From: CAWEWH01 sp963812775
GTDB lineage: Bacteria > Pseudomonadota > Alphaproteobacteria > Rhizobiales > Beijerinckiaceae
Reading direction: 5' to 3'
Length of the DNA: 64,000 nucleotides
Assembly (NCBI GenBank): GCA_963812775.1
Contig: CAWEWH010000001.1
Location: forward strand, 389,004 to 453,003
In this document: in pieces, positions 18,363-26,167 of the stretch
How the letters are laid out: every line of letters begins with the position of its first letter
Numbering within the stretch: the first letter of the stretch is position 1
Notes under the pieces: generated by a model
What the model saw: only the letters and a program-made list of their open reading frames with translations
The model's database searches: none
What the model was told of the DNA's origin: nothing
Made by a program: the position numbers and the translations under genes

Positions 18363-18454
18363 CAGGGAATTTCTATCTGTCGAACAGGGAATTCCCGTCA
18401 GCTCAGCAGGGATGCTGCGTCCCACAAACAGGGAGGCGTATCTGTCAGCAGGGA
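18363..18454. repeat. Iteron-like array, five CAGGGA units
   Basis: CAGGGA occurs at 18363, 18385, 18407, 18429 and 18449, that is with spacings of 22, 22, 22 and 20 bases. Units 1 and 4 also share TATCTGTC; units 1, 2 and 5 continue as CAGGGAA. Spacing of about two helix turns places all sites on one face of the DNA, as in replication iterons or arm-type sites of recombinases. It lies about 320 bases after tRNA-Leu and 470 bases before the ParB-like gene, in a stretch without genes (18043-18920). Confidence 0.6.
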
Positions 18455-18660
18455 AATGTTGGCGCTCGCCTCGGTGCGCCGGCTCTCGCCGAAAGAGAGT
18501 TCGTTGAGAAGACGGCTCGCTCCGTATCGGCGGGCCACCGCCTGACGAGACGTGGAGGTGCGCGTTCGCACAACTGAAATTCGGCTCGTAAAAATTTCCA
18601 GGGTGGGGGGTTGACGGAGGTGTAACCAACCTGTACCGAATTCGCCAGCCTGAAGAAGAC

Positions 18661-18685
18661 CGCCCGGCGCTGTTCGCACCGGGCG
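18661..18685 (+). terminator. Hairpin, possible terminator
   Basis: The 7-bp arms CGCCCGG and CCGGGCG enclose an 11-base loop and are followed by TTCTCATTT. The stem is strong but the T-run is interrupted. It could end a short transcript from the iteron region or be part of the element's end structure. Confidence 0.4.
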
Positions 18686-18920
18686 TTCTCATTTCGGGGG
18701 GCCGATCTTCGGCCCGACAGACCCGCGGTTTAGCCGCCGCTCTCGAAACCACCCCTCAGCTTATCCGCTGCTCGTGGCCGGCGCTTTGCGCCGAGCCTCC
18801 TCGTGGCCGTTGAATTGGCCAGGCGCACGTGCTTGCGCCGCGGAAAGCCCGTCACATCACCAGCCCGACGCTGCATCGCGCAAGATAGCGCGTGCCCGTT
18901 GGCATTTCAGGAAGGCTCCC

Positions 18921-20204
18921 ATGAGCAATCAACGAGTAGAAATGAAATCTCCAACTGCGCTGCGCCCTCATTCCCGGAACGCTCGAACCCACAGCAAAAA
19001 GCAGGTCCAGGAGATTGCGAAGAGCATTCGGCGCTTCGGCTTTATCAGCCCCATTCTAATCGATGACCAAAATCAGATCATTGCGGGTCACGCGCGGGTC
19101 GAAGCGGCCAAAACGCTAAAGCTGTCGGAGGTGCCAACCCTCCTCATCTCGCATCTCAACGATGCCGAACGGCGCGCCTACATCATCGCTGACAATCAGC
19201 TTGCGACAAGGGCTGGCTGGGACGACGCGCTCATCAAAGACGAGCTTCAGGCGCTCTGGGACGCAAACCTTGAACTCGACGTTCTGGGTTTCGACGAAGC
19301 TGAGATCGCGGCTCTCTATGATCAGCCGATGAAATCTCAACCCAAGAAAGGATTGCCGGCGGAGGACATTCTCCCCTCCCCGGGCGATTGCGTTGTTTCG
19401 CGTCCTGGAGACATCTGGCTACTCGGTCGCCACAGGCTCTATGTGTCGGACCCGTCGCGTCCCTCCACGATATCTGAGCTCATGCGAGGGCAACAGGCAC
19501 ACCTGTTCCTGACCGACCTGCCCTGCACCTGCAATTGCCCGAGGGTGAATGAGCAGGCTGCGAAGACAATTCTCAGCGAAGTTCTTAAGTCGTCAAAAGC
19601 AGCTTGTACTGAAGGCGCGTTAGCCTTCATCGCGACCAGCTGGCCTCGGCTTGGCGATGTACTCAGCGCGGGTCAGCCCAGTTTCGGAGCGTTAAAAGAT
19701 CTGTGTGTCTGGAAGCGATTTCCAACGCAGACCGCGCATCTGTACGAGCAAGGGCATGAACTAATTCTGATCTTTGCCAACGGTGAACTGCCGCAAAAAC
19801 GAACCCTTCATCAGCTGAAACGACCGGCCCGTCGCTCAAACGTTTGGGAACACTCAGCCGTGCACGATGACAGTGACGATCATCTCGCGCCCCATGCTGC
19901 GCCGATCAAGCCGGTGCGCATGATATCCGAGATCATCAAAGACTGCACAAGACGCGATGACATCGTTCTCGACCCGTTTGGTGGCAGGGGCACAACGCTG
20001 ATCGCCGCTGAGAAGACCGGGCGCATTGCTCGTGTCGTGGAGAATACGTCTGAGGGTTGCGACCTGATCGTGCGCCGCTTCGAGCGCTTGACAGGCACGT
20101 CAGCGCGCCTTGATGCGACAAACCAAACCTTTGGAACACTCGCCGCGGAGCGTGCGGGTAACCACGTCAACCGCTTGCAGATGACAGAGGCTCGCTGTGG
20201 CTGA
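18921..20204 (+). CDS. ParB-like nuclease domain fused to degenerate DNA methyltransferase
   Basis: The ATG at 18921 (MSNQRVEMKSPTALRPHSRN) has AGGAAGG upstream; an open extension to 18774 is not protein-like. Residues about 8-100 form a ParB/Srx domain with the box IIAGHARVEAAKTLKLSEVP and AYIIADNQLA. Residues about 180-420 align with N4/N6 adenine or cytosine methylases of mobile elements: WLLGRHRLYVSD, then LFLTDLPCTCN where active enzymes have TDPPYN, and DPFGGRGTTLIAAEKTGR (SAM loop). The catalytic DPPY is DLPC, and the usual E-x-DPxY segment after the SAM loop is NTSEGCD. It is probably a DNA-binding protein with a dead or altered methylase. The next gene overlaps its end. Confidence 0.8.
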   Translation: MSNQRVEMKSPTALRPHSRNARTHSKKQVQEIAKSIRRFGFISPILIDDQNQIIAGHARVEAAKTLKLSEVPTLLISHLNDAERRAYIIADNQLATRAGWDDALIKDELQALWDANLELDVLGFDEAEIAALYDQPMKSQPKKGLPAEDILPSPGDCVVSRPGDIWLLGRHRLYVSDPSRPSTISELMRGQQAHLFLTDLPCTCNCPRVNEQAAKTILSEVLKSSKAACTEGALAFIATSWPRLGDVLSAGQPSFGALKDLCVWKRFPTQTAHLYEQGHELILIFANGELPQKRTLHQLKRPARRSNVWEHSAVHDDSDDHLAPHAAPIKPVRMISEIIKDCTRRDDIVLDPFGGRGTTLIAAEKTGRIARVVENTSEGCDLIVRRFERLTGTSARLDATNQTFGTLAAERAGNHVNRLQMTEARCG

Positions 20205-20517
20205 AATGAAAAGAAGAACCCCCCGTTCCTCCGCGGATAAAGCGCAGGCTTCCCAAGGAACCGACCACGCCAATCACGATGGCGGCGTGAGTGCGTTCCT
20301 GCGAATTTTCGATGAGGAGCTCAAGCGAAAGTTCGCCGTTCAAGAGGGCAGTAAAAAGGTCTGCCGCGACGCCCTCGAACTGATTGTGCGGAAGCAGTAC
20401 AGCCTCGCGGGTGCGGGAAGCATGGCCGCGATCAATCTTCTCCTGCCCTTCTGGATGGCCGAAGAACCGAAGCAAGACCCGGTAACACAGCGGGCCCAGG
20501 CAGGAGTTGAGAGATGA
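20197..20517 (+). CDS. Small element-encoded protein, unknown function
   Basis: The GTG start at 20197 overlaps the preceding gene by 8 bases, and the stop overlaps the start of the DUF5681 gene by 4, so the three are translationally linked. The 106-aa product is charged at the N terminus (KRRTPRSSADKAQ) and has a helical middle (SAFLRIFDEELKRKFAVQEG, then KKVCRDALELIVRKQ). I recognise no family. An alternative ATG is at 20206. Confidence 0.6.
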   Translation: MAEMKRRTPRSSADKAQASQGTDHANHDGGVSAFLRIFDEELKRKFAVQEGSKKVCRDALELIVRKQYSLAGAGSMAAINLLLPFWMAEEPKQDPVTQRAQAGVER

Positions 20518-21356
20518 CCATCGGAAGCACAATGACCAATCAGCCGATCAAGGTTCCACCCTATCTGGTGGACGGTACCCAGCACCTCGACGAACGCTCC
20601 AAGCAGGTGGCCGAAAACACTGAGCCCTCGGCTGAGGTCGGATATTGCAAGCCGCCGAACCACAGCCGCTTCAAGAAGGGTCAATCCGGCAATCCGAGTG
20701 GCCGACCCAAGCAAACCGGTAAAGCCTATCTTGCTCAGATTGTGGCGAGGGAGGCACGTCACCTGCAGCATCTGAAAGGTGGAGGAAGTGAGCACGCTCT
20801 TCGGCGCATGGTTCGCGCCCTCATCAAAAAGGCAATTGTCGGTGAGCCGCGGGCCGTTCGTATCGTTTTCTCTCTTGTTGAGAAGCGAGAGAAGGGGTCA
20901 CGGATCGAGGACGCACGCAAAGCCCGGAGCATTGAGCTGATCAGAGCGCTGAGTGATCAATTGGCCGAGTACTCAATGAACACGCCTTGGGAAGACGCCG
21001 ATCGGCAAGCGTGGGAGGAAGCCGGCCGGCCTAACCGCCATTCGAGCTGGTGGAAGGAGCGCGCAGAAAGAAATGGTAAAATGATTACGGAACACGATAA
21101 GCATCTCGCCTACGAAAAAGATCCGGGACAGCAGCAGCGCGACTATCAAGAAGCAGCGCTAAGAGGCTTGCGCAAACGAGAGCAAAGGCTTGCCGCCGAG
21201 AACGGCGGCAACCAACGCCCGGCGAGCGCTGCCCCGTCGCCTGTCGAAGTGAGAGGCACACCGCTCGCCGCCCCGGTTTACCAGGCCATCAGCTCGCCGC
21301 CCTTCCCCGATCATGAAATTGAGAGTTACGTTCAACCGGATTACCCCGACGCGTAG
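20514..21356 (+). CDS. DUF5681 domain-containing protein
   Basis: The diagnostic N-terminal segment YCKPPNHSRFKKGQSGNPSG with GRPK lies at about residues 43-67; it is basic and typical of DUF5681. A helical region follows (KAIVGEPRAVRIVFSLVEKR), then a charged tail rich in Gln, Glu and Arg. The family is frequent in alphaproteobacterial phages and integrated elements next to ParB-methylase fusions, and a nucleic-acid role is likely but unproven. It is the third gene of a coupled trio. Confidence 0.8.
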   Translation: MTIGSTMTNQPIKVPPYLVDGTQHLDERSKQVAENTEPSAEVGYCKPPNHSRFKKGQSGNPSGRPKQTGKAYLAQIVAREARHLQHLKGGGSEHALRRMVRALIKKAIVGEPRAVRIVFSLVEKREKGSRIEDARKARSIELIRALSDQLAEYSMNTPWEDADRQAWEEAGRPNRHSSWWKERAERNGKMITEHDKHLAYEKDPGQQQRDYQEAALRGLRKREQRLAAENGGNQRPASAAPSPVEVRGTPLAAPVYQAISSPPFPDHEIESYVQPDYPDA

Positions 21357-21565
21357 CAATTGAGCCAACCCCTGCGTTCTCGAACTCATTCAACGGGTGA
21401 TCTTCAATCACCCTTCACGGCGCGCGGCGGCCCATGCCATACGGGGCAACGCTGATGCCGTCGCGCGTTCAACAGTTTGCGGCCGAAAAGACGGGCGTCA
21501 CCCAGCTCGCGGCTACCTTCGCGCTCTCGTCGTCGAGAAAAACAATTTACTTCGCCATTGCGCCC

Positions 21566-21907
21566 TCATTGTCGCTGCCCGACCGGCCCGACGAGTTCGA
21601 CGATGGCCTGTTGACGGCCGCGCGCAACTCCACGGCCCAGTGGGAAACGAGCAGCGCCCGGGCGCCTGCGTAGAAGAAGGCGCGTGCAAGCCGGAAAGGA
21701 CTTCCGCGCCGGGTTTATCACCCGCGGCGGTGTAACGCTGAAATCTCGAATGTGAGGGTTGCGATGGTCCCAGACCGAAATCCACTCAAGCTTGTCCCTG
21801 GGCTTTACAAGATCGAGAAGTTCCATAAACGCTTCCTCGCTCTCGCCCGGCAACAAGAGAGGATTGCCCAGAACGCGTCTGATTTCAGCGGGGACAGTTT
21901 CAACCAC
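21566..21907 (-). CDS. Small conserved alphaproteobacterial protein, altered C terminus
   Basis: The first 45 residues (VPAEIRRVLGNPLLLPGESE, then EEAFMELLDLVKP and KLEWISVWDH) resemble a family of short proteins found in mobile regions of rhizobia, which have a LLPGE motif and a following helix. After about residue 50 the translation turns basic and unlike the family, so the gene is probably truncated or frameshifted near 21750. The rest of the gap 21357-22055 holds no other supported gene. Confidence 0.4.
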   Translation of the reverse strand: MVETVPAEIRRVLGNPLLLPGESEEAFMELLDLVKPRDKLEWISVWDHRNPHIRDFSVTPPRVINPARKSFPACTRLLLRRRPGAARFPLGRGVARGRQQAIVELVGPVGQRQ

Positions 21908-22055
21908 GGCGCATTCGTCGCCCGAGGAGTGTGTGGCTTCATTTGCGACTTAAATCGTCTCGTTTTTAAAACACATGAAAAACAACTGCACTAAGACGCA
22001 TTTGACAACTGATTTGGGTTCGTTCTCCCAAAAAATTTTTCGGTAGCGAAAAACG

Positions 22056-22307
22056 CTAGCGCGGTCGTTGCCTATGCTGTCGTTTTTTGAATCGAACGCC
22101 TGAGCCTCCCCCGTCTTCGGGAATGAACTCCACCCCAGCATCCTCAAGGCAGAGCTGCACGGCTTCCAATGTCGACCTGCGAGGGTCGTTAGAGCCGGCC
22201 TCCAGCTGCCGTACTGTCACAATGCCCACGCCTGCCTTCTCGGAGAGCTCCTGTTGGCTCCAGTCGAGCAGCGCGCGAGCCGCTCTGCATTGCGCGGGCG
22301 TGATCAA
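22056..22307 (-). CDS. XRE-family helix-turn-helix regulator
   Basis: This 83-aa protein is a single Cro/CI-type HTH: AARALLDWSQQELSEKAGVG is followed by the recognition helix IVTVRQLEAGSNDPR. The tail AGVEFIPEDGGGSGVRF is usual for the small XRE proteins of alphaproteobacterial elements. It is divergent from the exonuclease-ERF operon, with a perfect dyad in the 100-base gap, so it probably represses that operon and itself. Confidence 0.9.
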   Translation of the reverse strand: MITPAQCRAARALLDWSQQELSEKAGVGIVTVRQLEAGSNDPRRSTLEAVQLCLEDAGVEFIPEDGGGSGVRFKKRQHRQRPR

Positions 22308-22351
22308 CCTCGCGCTCCGGAAAAAAAATTGTGCGCGTCAGTGAAACGCGC

Positions 22352-22381
22352 TTGACGCCGCGATATGTCTATTTTAGACAT
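22352..22381 (+). promoter_or_regulatory. Operator dyad over a possible promoter
   Basis: ATGTCTATTTTAGACAT (22365-22381) is a perfect dyad with 7-bp arms and a TTT centre. A -35-like TTGACG lies at 22352-22357, and TAGACA, 17 bases further, is a weak -10 candidate inside the dyad. The exonuclease ATG follows at 22408. A repressor bound here would block the polymerase; the divergent XRE protein is the obvious candidate. Confidence 0.6.
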
Positions 22382-22407
22382 CTGAGTGTCGTTTTTGGAT
22401 AGCTGAC

Positions 22408-23055
22408 ATGGTCGCGCGAATTTACCGAGATAGGGCGGGGAAACGCCTGCCTTCAGTTACCAGTATTCTGTCACGCTTCAAGGATTCGGGAGCCCTCATC
22501 CACTGGGCTTGGACGGAAGGGTTGGAGGGGCGCGACTACCGGGAGAGCAGGGATAGGGCTGCGGCCGCAGGTAGCCTGGCACATCAGATGGTCGAGGCGA
22601 GGCTCCGTGCCCAGCCCTGGAAGCCGCCGCTTCCAATCGATCAGGAGTTGGTCGAGAGGGCCCGCGCTGGCTTCGATGCTTACCTCGCTTGGGAGCGAAT
22701 GACGCGCCTCGAGTTCCTACATAGCGAGGTCCCTCTAGTCAGCACTGAGCACCAATTCGGCGGCACGCTAGACGCTATCGGTTCATTCGAGGGCAGCCTT
22801 GTCCTCATCGATTGGAAGACCTCGAACGCTGTCTACTCAGATTACCTCATTCAGCTCGCCGCTTACCGAGCTCTTTGGGAAGAGAACTATCCAGATCATC
22901 CGATCAGCGGCGGGTTTCACCTTTGCCGCTTCTCCAAGGACAATGGCGACTTCTCCCACCACTACTATCCTAACCTCGACGAGGCTTGGGAGGCGTTCAG
23001 AATGATGCGACGCCTCTTCGAACTCGACAAGGGACTCAGGAAGAGGGCGGCATGA
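22408..23055 (+). CDS. PD-(D/E)XK-superfamily exonuclease, phage type
   Basis: This 215-aa protein has the RecB/lambda-exonuclease-like core: HQFGGTLDAIGSFEGSLVLI (metal-binding Asp), DWKTSNAVYSDYLIQLAAYR (D-x-K and the Q-x3-Y motif) and an upstream His in GSLAHQMVEARL. The order H...D...DWKT...QLAAY is that of Cas4/AddB-like and phage Exo proteins. The last codon overlaps the first of the ERF gene (ATGA), so nuclease and annealing protein are made together, as in phage recombination modules. It would resect DNA ends. Confidence 0.85.
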   Translation: MVARIYRDRAGKRLPSVTSILSRFKDSGALIHWAWTEGLEGRDYRESRDRAAAAGSLAHQMVEARLRAQPWKPPLPIDQELVERARAGFDAYLAWERMTRLEFLHSEVPLVSTEHQFGGTLDAIGSFEGSLVLIDWKTSNAVYSDYLIQLAAYRALWEENYPDHPISGGFHLCRFSKDNGDFSHHYYPNLDEAWEAFRMMRRLFELDKGLRKRAA

Positions 23056-23534
23056 TGCAAACGCTCGGCCCTACGATGTCTGACGCTCTCAATGAACTCG
23101 CTGCCGCCTTGGCGGCCGCGCAGGGCGAGTTCCCCATCATCGACAAGAACAGAACCGCCCAGCTCAGAGAGGCCTCGCATGGCGGAGGAAATGGCACACG
23201 AGAGTACAAGTATGCCGACCTCGCAGACGTGCTGAAGGGCGTGCTGCCCGTCCTCTCGAAACACAAGCTCGCCGTTCTGCAGCCCACCTTCGTGGAGGCG
23301 GGCCATATCTTCGTGAAAACTAGGCTGGTGCACGCCTCCGGCCAATGGATTGAGTGCGAGTACCCGGTCTGCGCCATTAATGTTGATCACCAGCGCATGG
23401 GGAGTGCCCTCACGTATGCCAAGCGCTATGCCCTTTGCGCGCTGCTCGGCGTCGCGGCGGATGAGGATAACGATGGCGCGACGACAGCGAGCTTGAGCGC
23501 GCAAGTCACCGCCGCGCACGGCGTTGAGCAATAG
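23052..23534 (+). CDS. erf: ERF-family single-strand annealing protein
   Basis: The 160-aa product has the ERF signature: REYKYADLADVLKGVLPVLS in the middle and the highly conserved MGSALTYAKRYALCALLGVA plus ADEDNDG near the end. ERF proteins anneal complementary single strands in phage recombination. Two adjacent ATG codons (23052 and 23055) follow the exonuclease; the first overlaps its stop. Together they form an Exo-SSAP recombination pair. Confidence 0.93.
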   Translation: MMQTLGPTMSDALNELAAALAAAQGEFPIIDKNRTAQLREASHGGGNGTREYKYADLADVLKGVLPVLSKHKLAVLQPTFVEAGHIFVKTRLVHASGQWIECEYPVCAINVDHQRMGSALTYAKRYALCALLGVAADEDNDGATTASLSAQVTAAHGVEQ

Positions 23535-23751
23535 CAAGAAACGCTCAATGCGGGAGCCGCGACCTCGCACCGCGCCAGTGATCCGCCCATCCAGCGGCGG
23601 CAACACCTTGCCTCCCATTGTCTCCAAGCCGGTCCTCACGGATGCTCAGCAGCGAAAAGTGGCTTCCTCAATCAAGAGAGTGGCAGCGCCCACTCAGGCA
23701 ACGCGGGCGAATGGCGCGCCGCGAGCACCCCGGGCCGACGAGGGGCTTTAA
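23524..23751 (+). CDS. Short basic protein, unknown
   Basis: A TTG-started frame of 75 codons overlaps the erf end by 11 bases and ends one base before the GTG of the HNH gene. It is rich in Arg, Ala, Pro and Ser (RPRTAPVIRPSSGGNTLPPI). No family is recognised. Its tight fit between two real genes is the main support. Confidence 0.4.
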   Translation: MSNSKKRSMREPRPRTAPVIRPSSGGNTLPPIVSKPVLTDAQQRKVASSIKRVAAPTQATRANGAPRAPRADEGL

Positions 23752-23752
23752 C

Positions 23753-24163
23753 GTGGCCAAGGCAAAAGCCTTTCGCGTCCCAACAATCGCTCGAACGAGG
23801 ATCCAGATTGTCGAGCGGCAGCCCATCACTGCGAAGCGCGAACTCGAACTCCTGCGCCGCTTCGTGTGGTGCGCCGGCTGTAACGCGCATCTCAGCTCCC
23901 GCGCTGAGTTCGTCTATGACCACCTCATCGCCCTCGAACTTGGAGGCAAAGACGATGCGAGCAACGTGCGACCACTTTGCCTGCGCTGCCATGCGGTTAA
24001 GACGACATTGGATCAGAAGCTCATCGCCAAGGCGAAACGGCTTGCCGGCGAAACTGGAAAAGGTCAAAAGCGACGACCCCTCCCTTTTGGGCGTTCTGAC
24101 AAATACAAGCAGACCATAGATGGTCGGCGCTTGCGTCGCGCTGAAGTCACAAGACCGCACTGA
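23753..24163 (+). CDS. HNH endonuclease
   Basis: From the GTG at 23753 the product is 136 aa. The HNH motif reads FVWCAGCNAHL (zinc Cys pair), YDHLIALELGGKDDASNVRP (D-H and N) and LCLRCHAVKT (second Cys pair and final His), so all metal and catalytic positions are present. Small HNH nucleases of this type accompany phage packaging or recombination genes. It ends the island's gene run. Confidence 0.85.
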   Translation: MAKAKAFRVPTIARTRIQIVERQPITAKRELELLRRFVWCAGCNAHLSSRAEFVYDHLIALELGGKDDASNVRPLCLRCHAVKTTLDQKLIAKAKRLAGETGKGQKRRPLPFGRSDKYKQTIDGRRLRRAEVTRPH

Positions 24164-24416
24164 TCCGAGGCCGGCCGGCGTGGGTCTCCGGAGAAAGGTC
24201 ATAGGCCGGAAGCCTCGAAGCTGAACGAGCCGTGCATGTAGTGCACTAGCGGCACAAAACCGTTACGAGCCCGAAGATGAAAGCCCGAGGCCCCAGCGGC
24301 TGTGCTTCCCGCCAATTTCAGCAGTCGATGCTGGCCGTGCCGGAAATGGCTACGTGTCTGCTGGCGGTCATGATGTCCTCCCTCAGAAGAACCGTCGAAG
24401 CAACCGAGCGGACGTT

Positions 24417-24713
24417 TTAGCGCACCAGCTCGCTCTCGCTCGGCCGCCACGCTTTTGTGAAGAATGGTTCGAGTGGGCTGTAGAGCCGCAGGTCGCTCCT
24501 AGGCTTGCGGACAAGCTGTCGGATGAAACTGATCATGTGAGATGCGGTCGTCTCAGGCTGTTCCAAAGGTAGGAGAGTGGGCTGCCCCGGGCAGGTGATC
24601 AGTGTCACTTGCTCATCCAACTCATTTTTCAGATCCACGCCATTTACAGGCGGCGCGATTTGGTCGTCCGCTCCCTGCACCATCAGATACTTGGCCTGAC
24701 CGGAGGTGCCCAC
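24417..24713 (-). pseudogene. Alpha/beta-hydrolase, C-terminal fragment
   Basis: YLMVQGADDQIAPPVNG is the strand and acid-residue loop found before the catalytic His of alpha/beta-hydrolases, and LPLEQPETTASHMISFI is the end helix. The GxSxG nucleophile half is missing, and the catalytic His position appears lost (CPGQPTLLP where GAGH is usual). It is therefore a remnant. It lies at the border between the mobile region and the EPS locus. The rest of the gap 24164-24960 holds no supported gene. Confidence 0.55.
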
Positions 24714-24960
24714 GTAGAGTTATTTTCATTCCCACGGTTGCGCATTCATTGACCGCTCCCTAACCACCCCCGATCGACTGAGGTCAATGATGGGGCTGCT
24801 GCTTCTTCGGAAGCAGCGGCCTCGAGCGCAAGCTGCCGTTTCAGCACCATGTCATGACCGCGAAGGCATTGTCGCCTATGACAAAGGACGGCGGGCCGTG
24901 ACGTACGCTTGCGGCACGCCGATCGCAGGCCATGAACATCGACGACGCTCGACCTCCCGC

Positions 24961-25905
24961 CTAGTGGACTGCCCTGGCCAGAAGATCACTGATCTCCAGG
25001 TCACGATTTGCTGCCTGGTTCATCGGTATCATCGCGCCTTTTTTCGGAATGAGAAAGAACTCGTACGGAGAAAGCCCCCTGAGCAGTTCGATCAAATCCT
25101 GCCTCGTGTAGCCAAAGCGATCCATATTCATATCCGACTCGAAAACAATATGGGGCCGATAAGCGCGAATAGTCTTCGTCGCACCTTTAAATGCAGCCAG
25201 TTCGCCTCCCTCAATATCTATTTTGATAACGTTGGGGGGCGGGATCACGCCGGCGGCAACCATCTGGTCCAAGGTCGTGACCGTCCGTGCGACGATTTTG
25301 GAGCGCTTCTTCCGCGCAACGGCAGAAGCATGGATGCTATGCGATCCCACATACAGGTCAGCCGTTCCTTCTCGATCCCCAAGCATGAGTTCGAACACCA
25401 CGACCCTCCGAAACTTGTTCAGGCGGACTGAGCGAGCGATGCTGCGGCTGAGCGTCGGCAGGGGCTCGAAGGCGACCACAGAGATGCCATCGTCGAATAT
25501 GTTGGCCATCTCAATGGACATCGCGCCGACATTGGCGCCGATGTCATAGAATGTCTGGCCAGGTGCAAGCAGCGACCGGCAGGCTCGAAAAACATGCTCG
25601 TCCCATGCTTTCCCGTGAACCAGCAGGTGCGTGTACACGTCGAGGCTGGATGGTTCGATCGCCAGCCTCGCCCCATGCTTGGTCGGAACATAGCTTTTCA
25701 AATGTTGCGGAAACCAACATCCAATCTGACGGGGCACCCATCCACTTTCCGCGAGGCCCGTATTTCGACCACCATGCTGCGAATTGTAGAGGAAGGCTCG
25801 AATGCGAGCTCCATTGCGAGAGGTCCTCGCTGTTCTCGACCGGCAAGAGGTCGTTCGTTGGATGGCCAGAGGAGGATCGCTCAACTTCCCATCGCGCTCA
25901 ATCAT
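24961..25905 (-). CDS. FkbM-family methyltransferase
   Basis: This SAM-dependent O-methyltransferase has motif I FYDIGANVGAMSIEMANIF, then VVAFEPLP (acidic loop) and IKIDIEGGELAAFKGA, the FkbM signature. The first ~60 residues are basic and may be extra (the true start may be further in). FkbM enzymes in polysaccharide loci methylate sugar hydroxyls. It is the outermost EPS gene at this side, next to the priming transferase on the same strand. A second FkbM gene lies at 57809. Confidence 0.85.
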   Translation of the reverse strand: MIERDGKLSDPPLAIQRTTSCRSRTARTSRNGARIRAFLYNSQHGGRNTGLAESGWVPRQIGCWFPQHLKSYVPTKHGARLAIEPSSLDVYTHLLVHGKAWDEHVFRACRSLLAPGQTFYDIGANVGAMSIEMANIFDDGISVVAFEPLPTLSRSIARSVRLNKFRRVVVFELMLGDREGTADLYVGSHSIHASAVARKKRSKIVARTVTTLDQMVAAGVIPPPNVIKIDIEGGELAAFKGATKTIRAYRPHIVFESDMNMDRFGYTRQDLIELLRGLSPYEFFLIPKKGAMIPMNQAANRDLEISDLLARAVH

Positions 25906-26167
25906 GAGCTAGGTCTTTTCCGAAGCAACGCAAGGCCGTCGTGTTCCCATGATCATTGAAGATGAACCGCGGTACGACGCAGCGCGCGCCTGAACAACTT
26001 TCCTACAAAAGCAAGAAATTTGCCACCTGTCCTTGCGGTCGAGAAAAGCGAGAGGTGCAAACAGCCCCTCCTCGAAGAGATGCGTTCGTCGGGCCTTGAG
26101 TAGCGCGCGACAGCCGTCTACTCAACAGCCAGGCTACAGCTTGCATACTCCACGAGGGAGCCCGTCA

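Larger units (their letters stand above)
18043..24170. mobile_element. Phage/ICE-like remnant next to tRNA-Leu
   Basis: Between tRNA-Leu and the EPS locus lie gene types typical of prophages and integrative elements: ParB-methyltransferase fusion, DUF5681 protein, XRE repressor divergent from an exonuclease-ERF recombination pair, and an HNH nuclease. The right edge is marked by a broken hydrolase gene. No integrase, capsid, terminase large subunit or tail gene is present, and I could not find a second copy of the tRNA 3' end, so the limits are approximate and the element is either incomplete or an old remnant. Confidence 0.55.

Noticed and set aside
18774..18920. A longer N terminus for the ParB-methylase gene
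   Set aside because: The extension is not protein-like, while ATG 18921 has a good ribosome site and starts the fold.
18043..25000. Integrase gene or second tRNA 3' end (att site)
   Set aside because: I looked for the tyrosine recombinase R-H-R-Y pattern in translations and for the tRNA end sequence and found neither.
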